Shown in pieces: positions 1-7,916 of a DNA stretch of 64,000 bases (position 1 is its first letter; each line of letters starts with the position of its first letter). Both the position numbers and the translations under genes were made by a program. Source of the DNA: Methylobacterium sp. CB376 (GTDB lineage: Bacteria > Pseudomonadota > Alphaproteobacteria > Rhizobiales > Beijerinckiaceae). The stretch covers positions 5,777,001 to 5,841,000 of the forward strand of contig NZ_CP121648.1 in the NCBI RefSeq assembly GCF_029714205.1. The letters run 5' to 3'. The notes beneath the pieces were generated by a model. That model saw only the letters and a program-made list of their open reading frames with translations. It was not told where the DNA came from and made no database searches.

Positions 1-1319
1 GCGGCCATGATCATCCGGAAGGTGTTGGTCCCGACCCGGATCGCGGCGAGGCGGAAGAACCAGTCCTTGCCCTTCGAGGCCGCCGTCACGGCCGGGAAGC
101 CGTTGATCATGCGGTTCTCGACGCTGCCGGCCTCGATCGCGTCGGTCCAGGTCGCCCGCAGCACCTCCTCCAGCACCTGGCTCGCATGGGTCTCGACGGC
201 GTCGAAGAGCAGGCGGCGATGGCCCTCCGGAGTGGTGCCGAGCACGGCCCGGGCGGTGTTCTCCAGGGCGAAGCCGTCCGGCGCCTCGAAGGTGACGCCG
301 AGGCGCGGATGCACGAAGCGGCGCCCGCGCACCAGCCCGTCCCCCGGATTGTCGCCGTACGCGATGCCGTCGATCGAGGCGAGGTAGAGGTTGCGCTCCT
401 CCGCCCCGAGCCCGGGGGCGCCGATGCGCCGGGCGGCCTGCGTCACCTGGGTGATGCGCTCGGGGGTGCTCGGATGGGTGGCGAGGAGGTCGGGCTCGGT
501 CGGGATGCCGCTGCCGGCCCGCAGCGCCGTGGCCCGGTTGAGGCTGGTGAGGAAGCGCGCCGCCCCGAACGGGTCGTAGCCGGCCCGCGACAGCGTGCGC
601 ACGCCGGTCTGGTCCGCCTCGAATTCCTGGGCGCGCGAGAACTTGGCGAGCACGAAGCGGGACTGGTCCTGCAGGAGGGCGCCGGTGGCCGGGTCCTTGA
701 GCACGTCGGCCACGACCTTGCTCACCAGTTCCGAGCGCAGGGCCATCTCGGTGCGGGCATTGGCGTGCCGGAGGGTGACATGGGCGATTTCGTGCGCCAG
801 CACGGCGGCGAGTTCGGAGGAATCGTTGGCGAGGGCGAGCAGCCCGCGCGTCACGTAGAGCCGGCCGTTCGGGAGCGCGAAGGCGTTGATGGCGGGGGAA
901 TCGAGCAGCGTGACCGCGTAGGTCTCGTCCGGGCGCTCGGTCGCCTTGACGAGCCGGTCGGTGACCTCGCTGACCAGCCGCAGGGCGGCGGGCGCCCGGT
1001 ACTCGCCGCCGAAGGAGGCGACGAGCTTGGCGTGGTCCGCATCCGTCCCGCCGCGCTCGCGCCCGCCGGTGGCGCGCGGCGCCTCGGGCGGCACCGTCAC
1101 GGAGACGGGGGTGAGGGTTCCGGTCTGGTCGCCCGCGCAGGAGGCCGCCGCGAGGACGAGCGCCGCGACGCCGCCTCGCGCCGCGACGCGCGCCATCGTG
1201 GCGCCGAGCGCTCCCGCGGCGCCGAGCGCCCCCGCGGCGCGGAGCGCCCCCGCGGCGCGGAGCGCCCCCGCGGCGCGGAGCGCCGCCTCGATCGTGTTGC
1301 GCCTGATGAGCCCGTCCAT
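1..1319 (-). CDS. M48 family metalloprotease, lipoprotein-like (3' end outside window)
   Basis: Zinc-dependent peptidase of family M48, probably acting in periplasmic protein quality control. I translated the minus strand by hand. It contains the motif VLAHEIAH near 780-800, giving the HExxH zinc and catalytic residues, followed by the SRAQEFEAD segment that supplies the third (Glu) ligand in M48 enzymes. The frame runs off the left edge, so the C-terminus is missing. Two starts are possible. ATG at 1319 lies 5 nt downstream of the preceding gene's stop and gives a leader of RAAGAL repeats. ATG at 1196 gives a compact lipoprotein-type signal (MARVAARGGVAALVLAAASC, with Cys as the candidate lipidation site). 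The second fits a lipoprotein better, but tight spacing favours coupling from 1319. The family call is firm; the start is uncertain. Confidence 0.85.
   Translation of the reverse strand, partial: MDGLIRRNTIEAALRAAGALRAAGALRAAGALGAAGALGATMARVAARGGVAALVLAAASCAGDQTGTLTPVSVTVPPEAPRATGGRERGGTDADHAKLVASFGGEYRAPAALRLVSEVTDRLVKATERPDETYAVTLLDSPAINAFALPNGRLYVTRGLLALANDSSELAAVLAHEIAHVTLRHANARTEMALRSELVSKVVADVLKDPATGALLQDQSRFVLAKFSRAQEFEADQTGVRTLSRAGYDPFGAARFLTSLNRATALRAGSGIPTEPDLLATHPSTPERITQVTQAARRIGAPGLGAEERNLYLASIDGIAYGDNPGDGLVRGRRFVHPRLGVTFEAPDGFALENTARAVLGTTPEGHRRLLFDAVETHASQVLEEVLRATWTDAIEAGSVENRMINGFPAVTAASKGKDWFFRLAAIRVGTNTFRMIMA
1206..1281. repeat. 18-bp tandem repeat, four units plus a partial
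   Basis: Units of gagcgcccccgcggcgcg start at 1206, 1224, 1242 and 1260, followed by a partial unit. The first unit differs at two bases. On the minus strand it lies between the two candidate M48 starts and would encode repeats of RAAGAL/GAAGAL without breaking frame. Confidence 0.9.
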
Positions 1320-1324
1320 TGCGA

Positions 1325-2164
1325 TCAACGGCGCTGCGCCCGCTCCTCGTCCAGCATCTCGATCATCTCCGCCGCGCCGATGTCGAGGGTCGGGCCGCGC
1401 CAGAGCTCGACGACGCCGCGAGCCCGCGCGCGCCGCCCCCGAAGCGCGGCCGCCGTCAAACCACGTTCGAGCAGGGTCCGCCAAGTGCGTTTCGTCACCG
1501 TGACCGTCAGACCTTCCTCTCCGAAAGGGGCGAAGTTGAGATAGGTGCGGGAGCGCCGCTCGCCCACGCTGCGCACCCGGCCCTCCGCAACCACGAACTG
1601 CCCGACCCGGGCCGCCAGGACGGCGGCGTCCTCCGCCCGCAGCGGGAGGTCGCCGGCCCAGAGGCCGCGCCGGGCCTGCCGGGCCGCCGCCTCGACGGTG
1701 AGCAGTCCCGGCCGGCAGAGCCTATCCGATTCGCCGGCATCGACCAGCGCGAGCCCCGCGGCCAGGAGTCCGCCCGCGAGGTCGACGGGGTCCCCGCCCG
1801 GCTCCTCCGCCACCGCGTCGAGCGCGACCCGCTCCCAGCGGTCCGGCGCCGGGTCCTCCCGGGTCGCGAGGCGCTGCCCCTTGCGGGCATCGAGCCAGGC
1901 CCGGGCGGCCGCCGCGAGGCTCGGATCCGCCGGGAGCCGCACCCCGTCGAGCCGCGCCGTCCGCCCCGAGGCGAGGCGCAGCTCGCCGCTCGGCGCCACG
2001 CCCGCGAGCCTGTCCTCCCGGGCGACCCGGCCCCCGCAGGTTTCCTCCGCGGCGGGCCGGGCGCCGGCCTGCGGGGCGCCGAGGGCGAGGATGAGGATCG
2101 CGGCGAGGCCGGCCCGCCTTCCCTCGCCTCCCGGTTGGCGGCGTGCCTCCGAGATGCTATGCAC
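1325..2164 (-). CDS. SNase-like (thermonuclease-fold) domain protein, probably secreted
   Basis: 279-residue protein starting with a hydrophobic stretch (GLAAILILALGAPQAGA) that looks like a signal peptide. Next comes a segment recalling the staphylococcal nuclease fold as found in secreted alphaproteobacterial proteins: TARLDGVRLP, a RWERVALDAV region, LLAAGLALVDAG, and ARRGLWA. The canonical nuclease Arg/Glu catalytic set is not obvious, so this may be a non-catalytic SNase-like module. A second conserved part (VGQFVVAEGRVRSVGERRSR, then TYLNF) follows. The open frame extends upstream to 2536, but that part is antisense to the tRNA. GTG at 2164 is the first start clear of it and has GGAG about 11 nt upstream. 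The stop is 5 nt before the M48 ATG at 1319, so the pair is probably co-transcribed. Confidence 0.65.
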   Translation of the reverse strand: MHSISEARRQPGGEGRRAGLAAILILALGAPQAGARPAAEETCGGRVAREDRLAGVAPSGELRLASGRTARLDGVRLPADPSLAAAARAWLDARKGQRLATREDPAPDRWERVALDAVAEEPGGDPVDLAGGLLAAGLALVDAGESDRLCRPGLLTVEAAARQARRGLWAGDLPLRAEDAAVLAARVGQFVVAEGRVRSVGERRSRTYLNFAPFGEEGLTVTVTKRTWRTLLERGLTAAALRGRRARARGVVELWRGPTLDIGAAEMIEMLDEERAQRR

Positions 2165-2173
2165 GCGCCGTGG

Positions 2174-2472
2174 GTCTCCGTAGCTCAGCTGGACAGAGCA
2201 CAGGTTTCCTAAACCGCAATTGGGCGTCGCGCCGGGAAACCGCGCGGCGGATCCGCTCAAAGTCGGGGAAAGCGTCGATCCCGGATCACGCCGATCCCGA
2301 GCCAAGCCCGGCCCACCGGCCGGGAAGGTGTAGAGACTAGACGGGCGGCACCTAAGGGCTCTCGGGCCTACGGTGAAGGGATAGTCCAGCCCACGAACGC
2401 CGGAAGGCGGCGGCGAAAGCCGAAGTGGGATGAAACCTGGGGTCGCAGGTTCGAGCCCTGCCGGGGACGCCA
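2174..2472 (+). tRNA. tRNA-Arg(CCU), gene interrupted by a group I intron
   Basis: 5' exon 2174-2210 and 3' exon 2433-2472. Joined, they fold as a complete tRNA. The acceptor arm GTCTCCG pairs with CGGGGAC (one G-T wobble). The D arm follows GTAGCTCAGCTGG. The anticodon stem CAGGT/ACCTG encloses loop TTCCTAA with anticodon CCT at 2208-2210. The T arm is GCAGG/CCTGC around TTCGAGC. CCA is encoded at 2470-2472. The anticodon loop is split directly after CCT. The tRNA's 5' end is 9 nt from the divergent SNase-like gene's start codon. Mature tRNA needs intron removal; the same tRNA is intron-split in Agrobacterium. Confidence 0.93.
2211..2432 (+). ncRNA. Group I self-splicing intron (Azoarcus/IC3 type) inside tRNA-Arg
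   Basis: The 222-nt insert has the hallmarks of the small bacterial tRNA group I introns. The GGG guide at 2222-2224 can pair with the exon end CCU, placing the U-G wobble at the 5' splice site. The last intron base is G (2432). The core segments match my memory of the Azoarcus tRNA-Ile intron closely: GCGCCGGGAAACC near 2227, GAGCCAAGC near 2299, AAGGTGTAGAGACTAGACGG at 2325-2344, CACCTAAGG near 2349, and ATAGTCCAG at 2381-2389. No homing endonuclease frame fits inside. Self-splicing is expected from the family but is not shown by sequence alone. Confidence 0.92.
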
Positions 2473-3097
2473 CGCCGTTGCGCTGCGGGCCGACGCCGCC
2501 GCGCAGCACGGCACCGGATCGTTGCATCCACATCATCCCCGATGCGGCGGGCCGTCATGGTCCCGCTTCGCCGCCGGCACCGAGATCGACGGGGACGCGG
2601 TCTTCGGGCGGGACCCTCATGTCCGCATGGAGGCCGATCGCCAGGAGGAGCCTCGGAGGCTGAGGATCAATCGGCCGACCCCTCTGTGCAGGGGAGGCCA
2701 AGAGCCGTGATGTCGATCGATTCAGCGCAGCCATGGCACCGCCGTCCGAGTGTTGTACCGACCCGATTGTCAGGAAGCGATTGCATATCGTGTTTATCAC
2801 CTTGCTCTTTTCTCTGCCAAGGCGGCGGACAGTACTATGTAGGCTCGTTCTCCCGGCTACTTATTCGATAAAGAACAAGCTGATGAAGGCTGGCGGCCTC
2901 GAAGCACTCTTGTATCGTGGCGACGTGGTGGTGCCGGATCGAAAGATGGTCGGCCTCTCGGCACCGGACAAACGTCGACCTCTCTCGCCCCGCATCCGTT
3001 CCGCCGCCGAGCGTTTACCTTTCGTCAACCATCGGGAATCAACAATCCGGACATCCTCCGCGACGGCGCCGCCCGCGCCCCCCTACGGCGAGCCCCC
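2473..3097. other. Intergenic region, no gene recognised
   Basis: About 625 bases between tRNA-Arg and the XRE regulator. Open frames here lack a ribosome site, conserved motifs or protein-like composition. A stretch at about 2765-2900 is notably richer in A/T than its surroundings, which could mark decayed insert DNA or the regulator's promoter region. No convincing promoter hexamers were assigned. Confidence 0.5.
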
Positions 3098-3547
3098 ATG
3101 GCTGGCAAACCCGCTGACGCGCGCGACGCGCATATCGGCCAGCGCATCGAGCAGCTGCGCCTGAAGGCGAAGATCCCCCGCGACGTGGTGGCCGGGCGCC
3201 TCGGCATCTCGGCGTCGCAGTTCGGCAAGTACGAGAAGGGCGCCAACCGGATGAGCGCCGCCGACCTCGACGCGGTCGGCCGCCTGTTCGACGTACCGAT
3301 CGGGTACTTCTTCGAGGGAATGCCGCGGGACGAGGGGACGGGGCCGGGCCTGCGGGAGCGCCCCCAGCCGCCGCTCGCCGGAGCGGAATCCTGGACGGGT
3401 TTCGCCGGGGCCGTCGCCCGCGCGGCCGATGCGCACCTCCTCACCGACGATCGCCGGCGCCTCGCCGCCGTGGTCAGGGCCCTCGACCGCGCCCTCGACA
3501 CCACGGCCCCGTTCGGTATAGAGAACAACTCCGGTTCGTCGGGTTGA
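3098..3547 (+). CDS. XRE-family helix-turn-helix regulator
   Basis: 149-residue protein with an N-terminal Cro/CI-type DNA-binding domain at roughly residues 10-70. It reads HIGQRIEQLRLKAKIPRDVV, then GRLGISASQFGKYEKGANRM, ending in the DVPIGYFFEG signature typical of rhizobial XRE regulators. The C-terminal half is Ala/Arg-rich and ends with a low-complexity tail. The gene starts at ATG 3098 without a strong ribosome site. It lies 94 nt upstream of metK in the same direction. In related alphaproteobacteria such a regulator commonly precedes metK, so a role in methionine/SAM control is plausible, but that is context inference. Confidence 0.9.
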   Translation: MAGKPADARDAHIGQRIEQLRLKAKIPRDVVAGRLGISASQFGKYEKGANRMSAADLDAVGRLFDVPIGYFFEGMPRDEGTGPGLRERPQPPLAGAESWTGFAGAVARAADAHLLTDDRRRLAAVVRALDRALDTTAPFGIENNSGSSG

Positions 3548-3562
3548 CCTCCTGTTTGTCGG

Positions 3563-3596
3563 CTGCCACAACGCCCCAACCGGAGGCGTCGGGCAG
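3563..3596 (+). promoter_or_regulatory. Two-tier hairpin in the metK leader
   Basis: CTGCC (3563-3567) pairs with GGCAG (3592-3596). Inside it ACGCC (3571-3575) pairs with GGCGT (3585-3589) around a 9-nt loop, leaving small internal loops. It sits between the XRE stop and metK. A CACAACG string in the 5' side recalls the SAM/SAH riboswitch, but the rest of that consensus is missing. Structure seen; function unknown. Confidence 0.3.
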
Positions 3597-3641
3597 ACGA
3601 TCGGACGGACACGCCCGGCCTGACAGGGGGTTTACTCAGCA

Positions 3642-4820
3642 ATGGCACGTTCCGATTACCTGTTCACGAGCGAGTCGGTCTCCGAGGGCCACCCGGACAA
3701 GGTCTGCGACCGCATCTCCGACACCGTCGTGGACGCCTACCTGGCCGAGATGCCGGAGGCGCGCCTGGGCGTCGAGACGCTCGCCACCACGAACCGCATC
3801 GTCATCGCGGGCGAGGTGCGCGGGCCCGATTCGGTCACCTTCGCGCGCCTGGAGGAGCTCACCCGCGCCGCCGTGAAGGATATCGGCTACGAGCAGGACG
3901 GCTTCCACTGGAAGAACGCCGACGTCGCCATCTACCTGCACGCGCAATCCGCCGACATCGCCCAGGGCGTCGACGCGTCCGGCAACAAGGACGAGGGCGC
4001 GGGCGACCAGGGCATCATGTTCGGCTACGCGACCGACGAGACGCCCGCCCTGATGCCGGCACCGATCTACTACGCCCACAAGATCCTCAAGGACCTCGCG
4101 GATGCCCGCAAGGGCCGGGTCGGCGAGGCCGCCAAGCTCGGCCCCGACGCCAAGAGCCAGGTCACGGTCCGCTACGAGGGCGGGCGCCCCGTCGAGGCGA
4201 CCCAGATCGTGCTCTCGACCCAGCACCTCGACGAGAGCCTCGACTCGCAGGGCGTGCGCGCCATCGTCGAGCCCTACATCCGCGCGGCGCTGCCCGGCTC
4301 CTGGGTCACCGACCGGACCGTCTGGCACGTCAACCCGACCGGCAAGTTCGTGATCGGCGGCCCGGACGGCGATTGCGGCCTGACCGGGCGCAAGATCATC
4401 GTCGACACCTATGGCGGCGCGGCGCCCCACGGCGGCGGCGCCTTCTCGGGCAAGGACCCGACGAAGGTCGACCGCTCGGCCGCCTACGCGGCACGCTACC
4501 TCGCCAAGAACGTGGTGGCGGCGGGCCTGTCGCGGCGCGCCACGATCCAGCTCGCCTACGCGATCGGCGTCGCCAAGCCGCTGTCGATCTACGTCGACCT
4601 GCACGGCACGGGCCGCGTCGAGGAGGCGAAGCTGGAGAAGGTGCTGGGCGAGATCCTCGACCTGTCGCCGCGCGGCATCCGCACGCATCTCGGCCTCAAC
4701 AAGCCGATCTACGCCCGCACCTCGGCCTACGGCCATTTCGGCCGCGAGCCCGACCGGGATGGCGGCTTCTCCTGGGAGAAGACCGACCTCGTGGCGACCC
4801 TGAAGTCGGCCCTGGCCTGA
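3642..4820 (+). CDS. metK: S-adenosylmethionine synthase
   Basis: Makes SAM from ATP and methionine in the cytoplasm, releasing phosphate and diphosphate. The 392-residue length is normal for alphaproteobacteria. The N-terminus [20 protein letters not shown] contains the GHPDK motif with the conserved His at residue 17. The [12 protein letters not shown] motif (around residue 125) and the glycine-rich [19 protein letters not shown] loop are both intact. ATG 3642 is preceded by an AGGGGG ribosome site about 10 nt upstream. trmB, a SAM-using tRNA methyltransferase, follows after 51 nt, probably in the same transcript, with the XRE regulator upstream. Confidence 0.98.
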   Translation: MARSDYLFTSESVSEGHPDKVCDRISDTVVDAYLAEMPEARLGVETLATTNRIVIAGEVRGPDSVTFARLEELTRAAVKDIGYEQDGFHWKNADVAIYLHAQSADIAQGVDASGNKDEGAGDQGIMFGYATDETPALMPAPIYYAHKILKDLADARKGRVGEAAKLGPDAKSQVTVRYEGGRPVEATQIVLSTQHLDESLDSQGVRAIVEPYIRAALPGSWVTDRTVWHVNPTGKFVIGGPDGDCGLTGRKIIVDTYGGAAPHGGGAFSGKDPTKVDRSAAYAARYLAKNVVAAGLSRRATIQLAYAIGVAKPLSIYVDLHGTGRVEEAKLEKVLGEILDLSPRGIRTHLGLNKPIYARTSAYGHFGREPDRDGGFSWEKTDLVATLKSALA

Positions 4821-4871
4821 GCCGCGCCTCCGGTGCTACGGGGCGGCTCCGCACCGCAGCGCCAGAGTTCG

Positions 4872-5573
4872 ATGACCGACGACGAGACCGAGGCGGCCCC
4901 CGAGCGGGGCCGCGCCTTCTACGGCCGCCGCAAGGGCAAGCGCCTGCGCGCGGGGCAGGAGGAGCGCATCGCCGCGCTCCTGCCCCGCCTGCGCCTGCCC
5001 GCCGAGGGACCGATCGACCCGGCCGGCCTGTTCCCGCACCCGGTCGCCTCCCTGTGGCTGGAGATCGGTTTCGGCGGCGGGGAGCACCTCGCCGCCCAGG
5101 CCCGCGCCCATCCGGAGACCGGCTTCATCGGCTGCGAGCCCTTCGTGAACGGCGTCGCCAAGCTCCTGCGCGCCGTCGACGACGACGGCCTCGCCAATGT
5201 CCGGCTCTGGGACCGCGACGCCATGGAGCTGCTGCCGCGGCTGCCCGCCGCCTGCGTGGAGCGGCTCTTCCTGCTCTATCCCGATCCCTGGCCCAAGCGC
5301 CGCCAGCGCAAGCGCCGCTTCGTCTCCGACGAGAGCCTCGCGGAGATCGCCCGGGTGCTGCGCCCCGGCGGCGTCTTCCGCTTCGCCAGCGACATCGACG
5401 ACTACGCCGGCTGGACCCTGGTGCGCGCCGCCCGCAGCCCCTTCCTGCGCTGGACCGCCGCGCGGGCCGACGAGTGGACGCGGCCCTGGCCCGACTGGCC
5501 GGGCACCCGCTACGAGGCGAAGGCCGTCGCCCAGGGCCGCCGGCCGACCTATCTCAGCTTCGCGCGGGTCTGA
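4872..5573 (+). CDS. trmB: tRNA (guanine-N7-)-methyltransferase
   Basis: SAM-dependent enzyme forming m7G46 in the variable loop of tRNA. 233 residues from ATG 4872 (MTDDETEAAPERGRAFYGRR). The Rossmann SAM-binding motif is LWLEIGFGGGEHLAAQA. The family signature LLYPDPWPKRRQRKRRF follows, with the Pro-Asp-Pro-Trp-Pro segment and basic RNA-contacting residues. The C-terminus ends with RRPTYLSFARV, close to the usual end. The frame is open back to 4833, but those residues are not conserved-looking. It sits right behind metK, which supplies its methyl donor. Confidence 0.96.
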   Translation: MTDDETEAAPERGRAFYGRRKGKRLRAGQEERIAALLPRLRLPAEGPIDPAGLFPHPVASLWLEIGFGGGEHLAAQARAHPETGFIGCEPFVNGVAKLLRAVDDDGLANVRLWDRDAMELLPRLPAACVERLFLLYPDPWPKRRQRKRRFVSDESLAEIARVLRPGGVFRFASDIDDYAGWTLVRAARSPFLRWTAARADEWTRPWPDWPGTRYEAKAVAQGRRPTYLSFARV

Positions 5574-5775
5574 CGCGGGCGGCGGTTCCGCGAGGGAGCT
5601 TGTGGCTGCCGGCCATGCCGGTCATCATCCGCGCCGCCCAAGCCTCGCGACCGGGGCGGTGCGGCGGGGAGACGACGCGGCCCGCGGGTGGGCCGACCGG
5701 ACGCGGGTGTGCGAGGAGCGCGTGGATCGCCTCTCCAGACGGCCGGGGGACCCGGCGGGGCCGGCCGGACCCGGC

Positions 5776-7590
5776 GTGAGACCAGTGGGGCGCGCCTTGG
5801 ACCACAGGCCTGACCAGCAGCCCGACCGGCCGGGGGACGCGCCGGCCCCGGGCCACACCGGCGACGCGCTCCTGCGGTTCGCCTTCGAGGCGGCCCCCGT
5901 CGGGATCGCCTGCCTGTCCGGCCCGGACGATCGCCTCGTCGCGGCCAATGCCCGGCTCTGCGCCCTGCTCGCCGCCGCGCCGGAGGATTTGCTCGGCCGC
6001 TGCCTCGCCGACCTCGTCGATGCCGCCGGCGCCCCGGCCGATCCCGTGTCGGGGGCCGGGATCGAGCAGTGCTGGCGGCGCGGCGACGGCGGCACCGTCT
6101 GGGTGACGGTGCGGGCCGGCCCGTCGCGGGACGGGCAGCGGGTGCTGACCGTCGAGCCGGCGGAGGATCACGGCGCCGCCGCCCGCGCCGAGCAGACCCG
6201 CCTCGCCCTGGCCTTCTCGGGGCTCGGCGACTGGAGCTGGAGCCGGGCCAGCGGCCAGATCACCCTCTCGGAGCGGGCCGCGGAGATCCTGGGCCTCGCC
6301 CCGGGGCCCTCCGTCGCCGCGGAGACCCTGGAGCCGCGGCTGCACCGGGACGACCTGGAGCGCGCCCGCGCCCTCGTGCAGGAGGCCGCGCCCCTCGGCC
6401 GGGCCTACGCGGTCGACCTGCGCTACCGCCGCCCCCCGGACGGCCAGGAGGTCTGGATCTCGGTCCGCGGCCGCGCCCAGCTCGGCCCGGACGGGGCGGT
6501 CGTCGGCATGATCGGCGTCGTCCAGGACGTCACCGCCCGCGAGGAGGCCCGGCGCGCCCTGCACGACCGCGAGCAGCGGCTGCGGGTCGCGACCTCGGTG
6601 GCGGCGCTCGGCATCTTCGAGTGGCACCTCCTCGACGACCAGGCGCTCTGGGAGAACGAGCGCATGTGGGAGATCTTCGGCCGCCGCCCGCAGGACGGCA
6701 CGATCAGCATGACCGAGTTCTTCCGCGAGGTGATGCACCCGGAGGACAAGGGGCCGTTCCGGGCCGCGGTCGCGGACGCCCTCCAGGGCGAGGGCGTGCT
6801 GCACGCCACCGGGCGCATCCGCCGGGCGAGCGACGGGACGTGGCGCACGATCGAGATGGCCGGGCGCTTCGAGCGCGACAACCCGGGCGGCCTGCCCCGC
6901 CGCCTGATCGGGGTCGTCGCCGACATCACCGACCGGCGCCTCGCCGAGGAGCGCCAGACGCTCCTGATCCGCGAACTCCACCACCGGGTGAAGAACACCC
7001 TCGCCACCGTGCAGGCGATCGTCGGCTCGACCGCCCGCACCGCGTCGAGCATCGAGAGCTTCTACGAGGCCTTCGTCGGGCGGATCATGTCCCTCGCCCA
7101 CACCCATTCGGTCCTGACCGAAGATGTCTGGCAGACGGCCTCCCTGCGCGGCCTCCTGGAGAACGAGCTGACGCCCTACGCGGACGGGCCGATGACGCCG
7201 GAGGCGGACGGGCGGGTCACCCTCGAGGGCCCGGCCGTCGACCTCGCCTCCGAGATCGCGGTGCCGATCGGCATGGCGATCCACGAACTCACCACCAACG
7301 CGGCGAAGTACGGCGCCCTCTCGGGCCGGGCCGGGCGGGTGCGGGTGCGCTGGTCCCTGGAGCCCGAGGACGACCGCGTCGTGCTGCGCTTCGAGTGGCG
7401 CGAGTCGGGCGGGCCGCCGGTGGCGCCGCCGACCCGCCAGGGTTTCGGCTCCCGCCTGCTGCAGCGGGTGCTCTCGACCCAGGTCCAGGCGAACGTGGCG
7501 ATCGACTACGCGCCGGACGGCCTGCGCCTGACCATGCTGGCCCCCCTGCCGAAGCGCAACGTGGCCCTCAATCCCCTGGCCAAGCTCTGA
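5776..7590 (+). CDS. PAS-domain HWE-family sensor histidine kinase
   Basis: Cytoplasmic sensor kinase with no membrane segment, about 604 residues. Three PAS modules follow each other: the first starts FAFEAAPVGIACLSG, the second RLALAFSGLGDWSWS and ends near VVGMIGVVQDVTARE, the third RLRVATSVAALGIFEWHL and ends with GVVADITDRR. The kinase core has the phosphoacceptor box ELHHRVKNTLATVQAIV, the ATP-binding N box HELTTNAAKYGALS, and the FEWRESGGP segment that gives the HWE subfamily its W-E signature. The start is unsure: GTG 5776, GTG 5785 and TTG 5797 are all in frame after trmB. No response regulator is adjacent, so this is an orphan kinase; HWE kinases often serve light or general stress responses. 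Confidence 0.9.
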   Translation: MRPVGRALDHRPDQQPDRPGDAPAPGHTGDALLRFAFEAAPVGIACLSGPDDRLVAANARLCALLAAAPEDLLGRCLADLVDAAGAPADPVSGAGIEQCWRRGDGGTVWVTVRAGPSRDGQRVLTVEPAEDHGAAARAEQTRLALAFSGLGDWSWSRASGQITLSERAAEILGLAPGPSVAAETLEPRLHRDDLERARALVQEAAPLGRAYAVDLRYRRPPDGQEVWISVRGRAQLGPDGAVVGMIGVVQDVTAREEARRALHDREQRLRVATSVAALGIFEWHLLDDQALWENERMWEIFGRRPQDGTISMTEFFREVMHPEDKGPFRAAVADALQGEGVLHATGRIRRASDGTWRTIEMAGRFERDNPGGLPRRLIGVVADITDRRLAEERQTLLIRELHHRVKNTLATVQAIVGSTARTASSIESFYEAFVGRIMSLAHTHSVLTEDVWQTASLRGLLENELTPYADGPMTPEADGRVTLEGPAVDLASEIAVPIGMAIHELTTNAAKYGALSGRAGRVRVRWSLEPEDDRVVLRFEWRESGGPPVAPPTRQGFGSRLLQRVLSTQVQANVAIDYAPDGLRLTMLAPLPKRNVALNPLAKL

Positions 7591-7741
7591 GGGTTCCGGC
7601 GGCCGGATCCGGCCGGGTTCTCGGGCCTGCCGTCCGGTGCGCGAGCGACGGGATCGGCTTCGCCGTGCGGCAGGGCCGACATCGGACAGGCAACGACGGC
7701 TTTGGCCGGTTCCCGTGCTGAACCGATCACCAGGATGCCGT

Positions 7742-7916
7742 GTCATACCCAATCCGCTTGATCCCTTCGGGATGGCGGATTGCGGCTTCGCTCAGGTGCC
7801 GCGCAGGCGTGTGATCCGGGATCCGGTTGATCGCTTCGCGATGCGGATGTCGGCTCCGCTCACGGGCCGCGCGGTCTTCTCACCCGCGGTCCGGACGTGA
7901 TCGTCCGGACAGCGGA
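7742..7916. repeat. Dispersed repeat, two partial copies plus a GTCCGGAC palindrome
   Basis: Two tandem partial copies of the element also seen at 15671, 18891 and 24002. The first carries CCGCTTGATCCCTTCGGGAT, then GGCTTCGCTCAG and a TGATCCGGG end. The second starts near 7821. The palindrome GTCCGGAC-GTGATC-GTCCGGAC (7889-7910) follows, also found at 18860 and 39567. The repeat runs up to the stop codon of the next (minus-strand) gene, whose TCA at 7917-7919 is repeat sequence. This is the only recognisable content of the interval from 7591. Confidence 0.8.

Noticed and set aside
2733..3164. A 143-residue frame ahead of the XRE gene
   Set aside because: No ribosome site, mixed hydrophobic/Arg composition, overlaps the XRE start, and no conserved motif.
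3563..3596. A SAM/SAH riboswitch before metK
   Set aside because: Only CACAACG fits; the remaining conserved loop and the 3' pairing partner are missing. Kept only as a weak leader hairpin.
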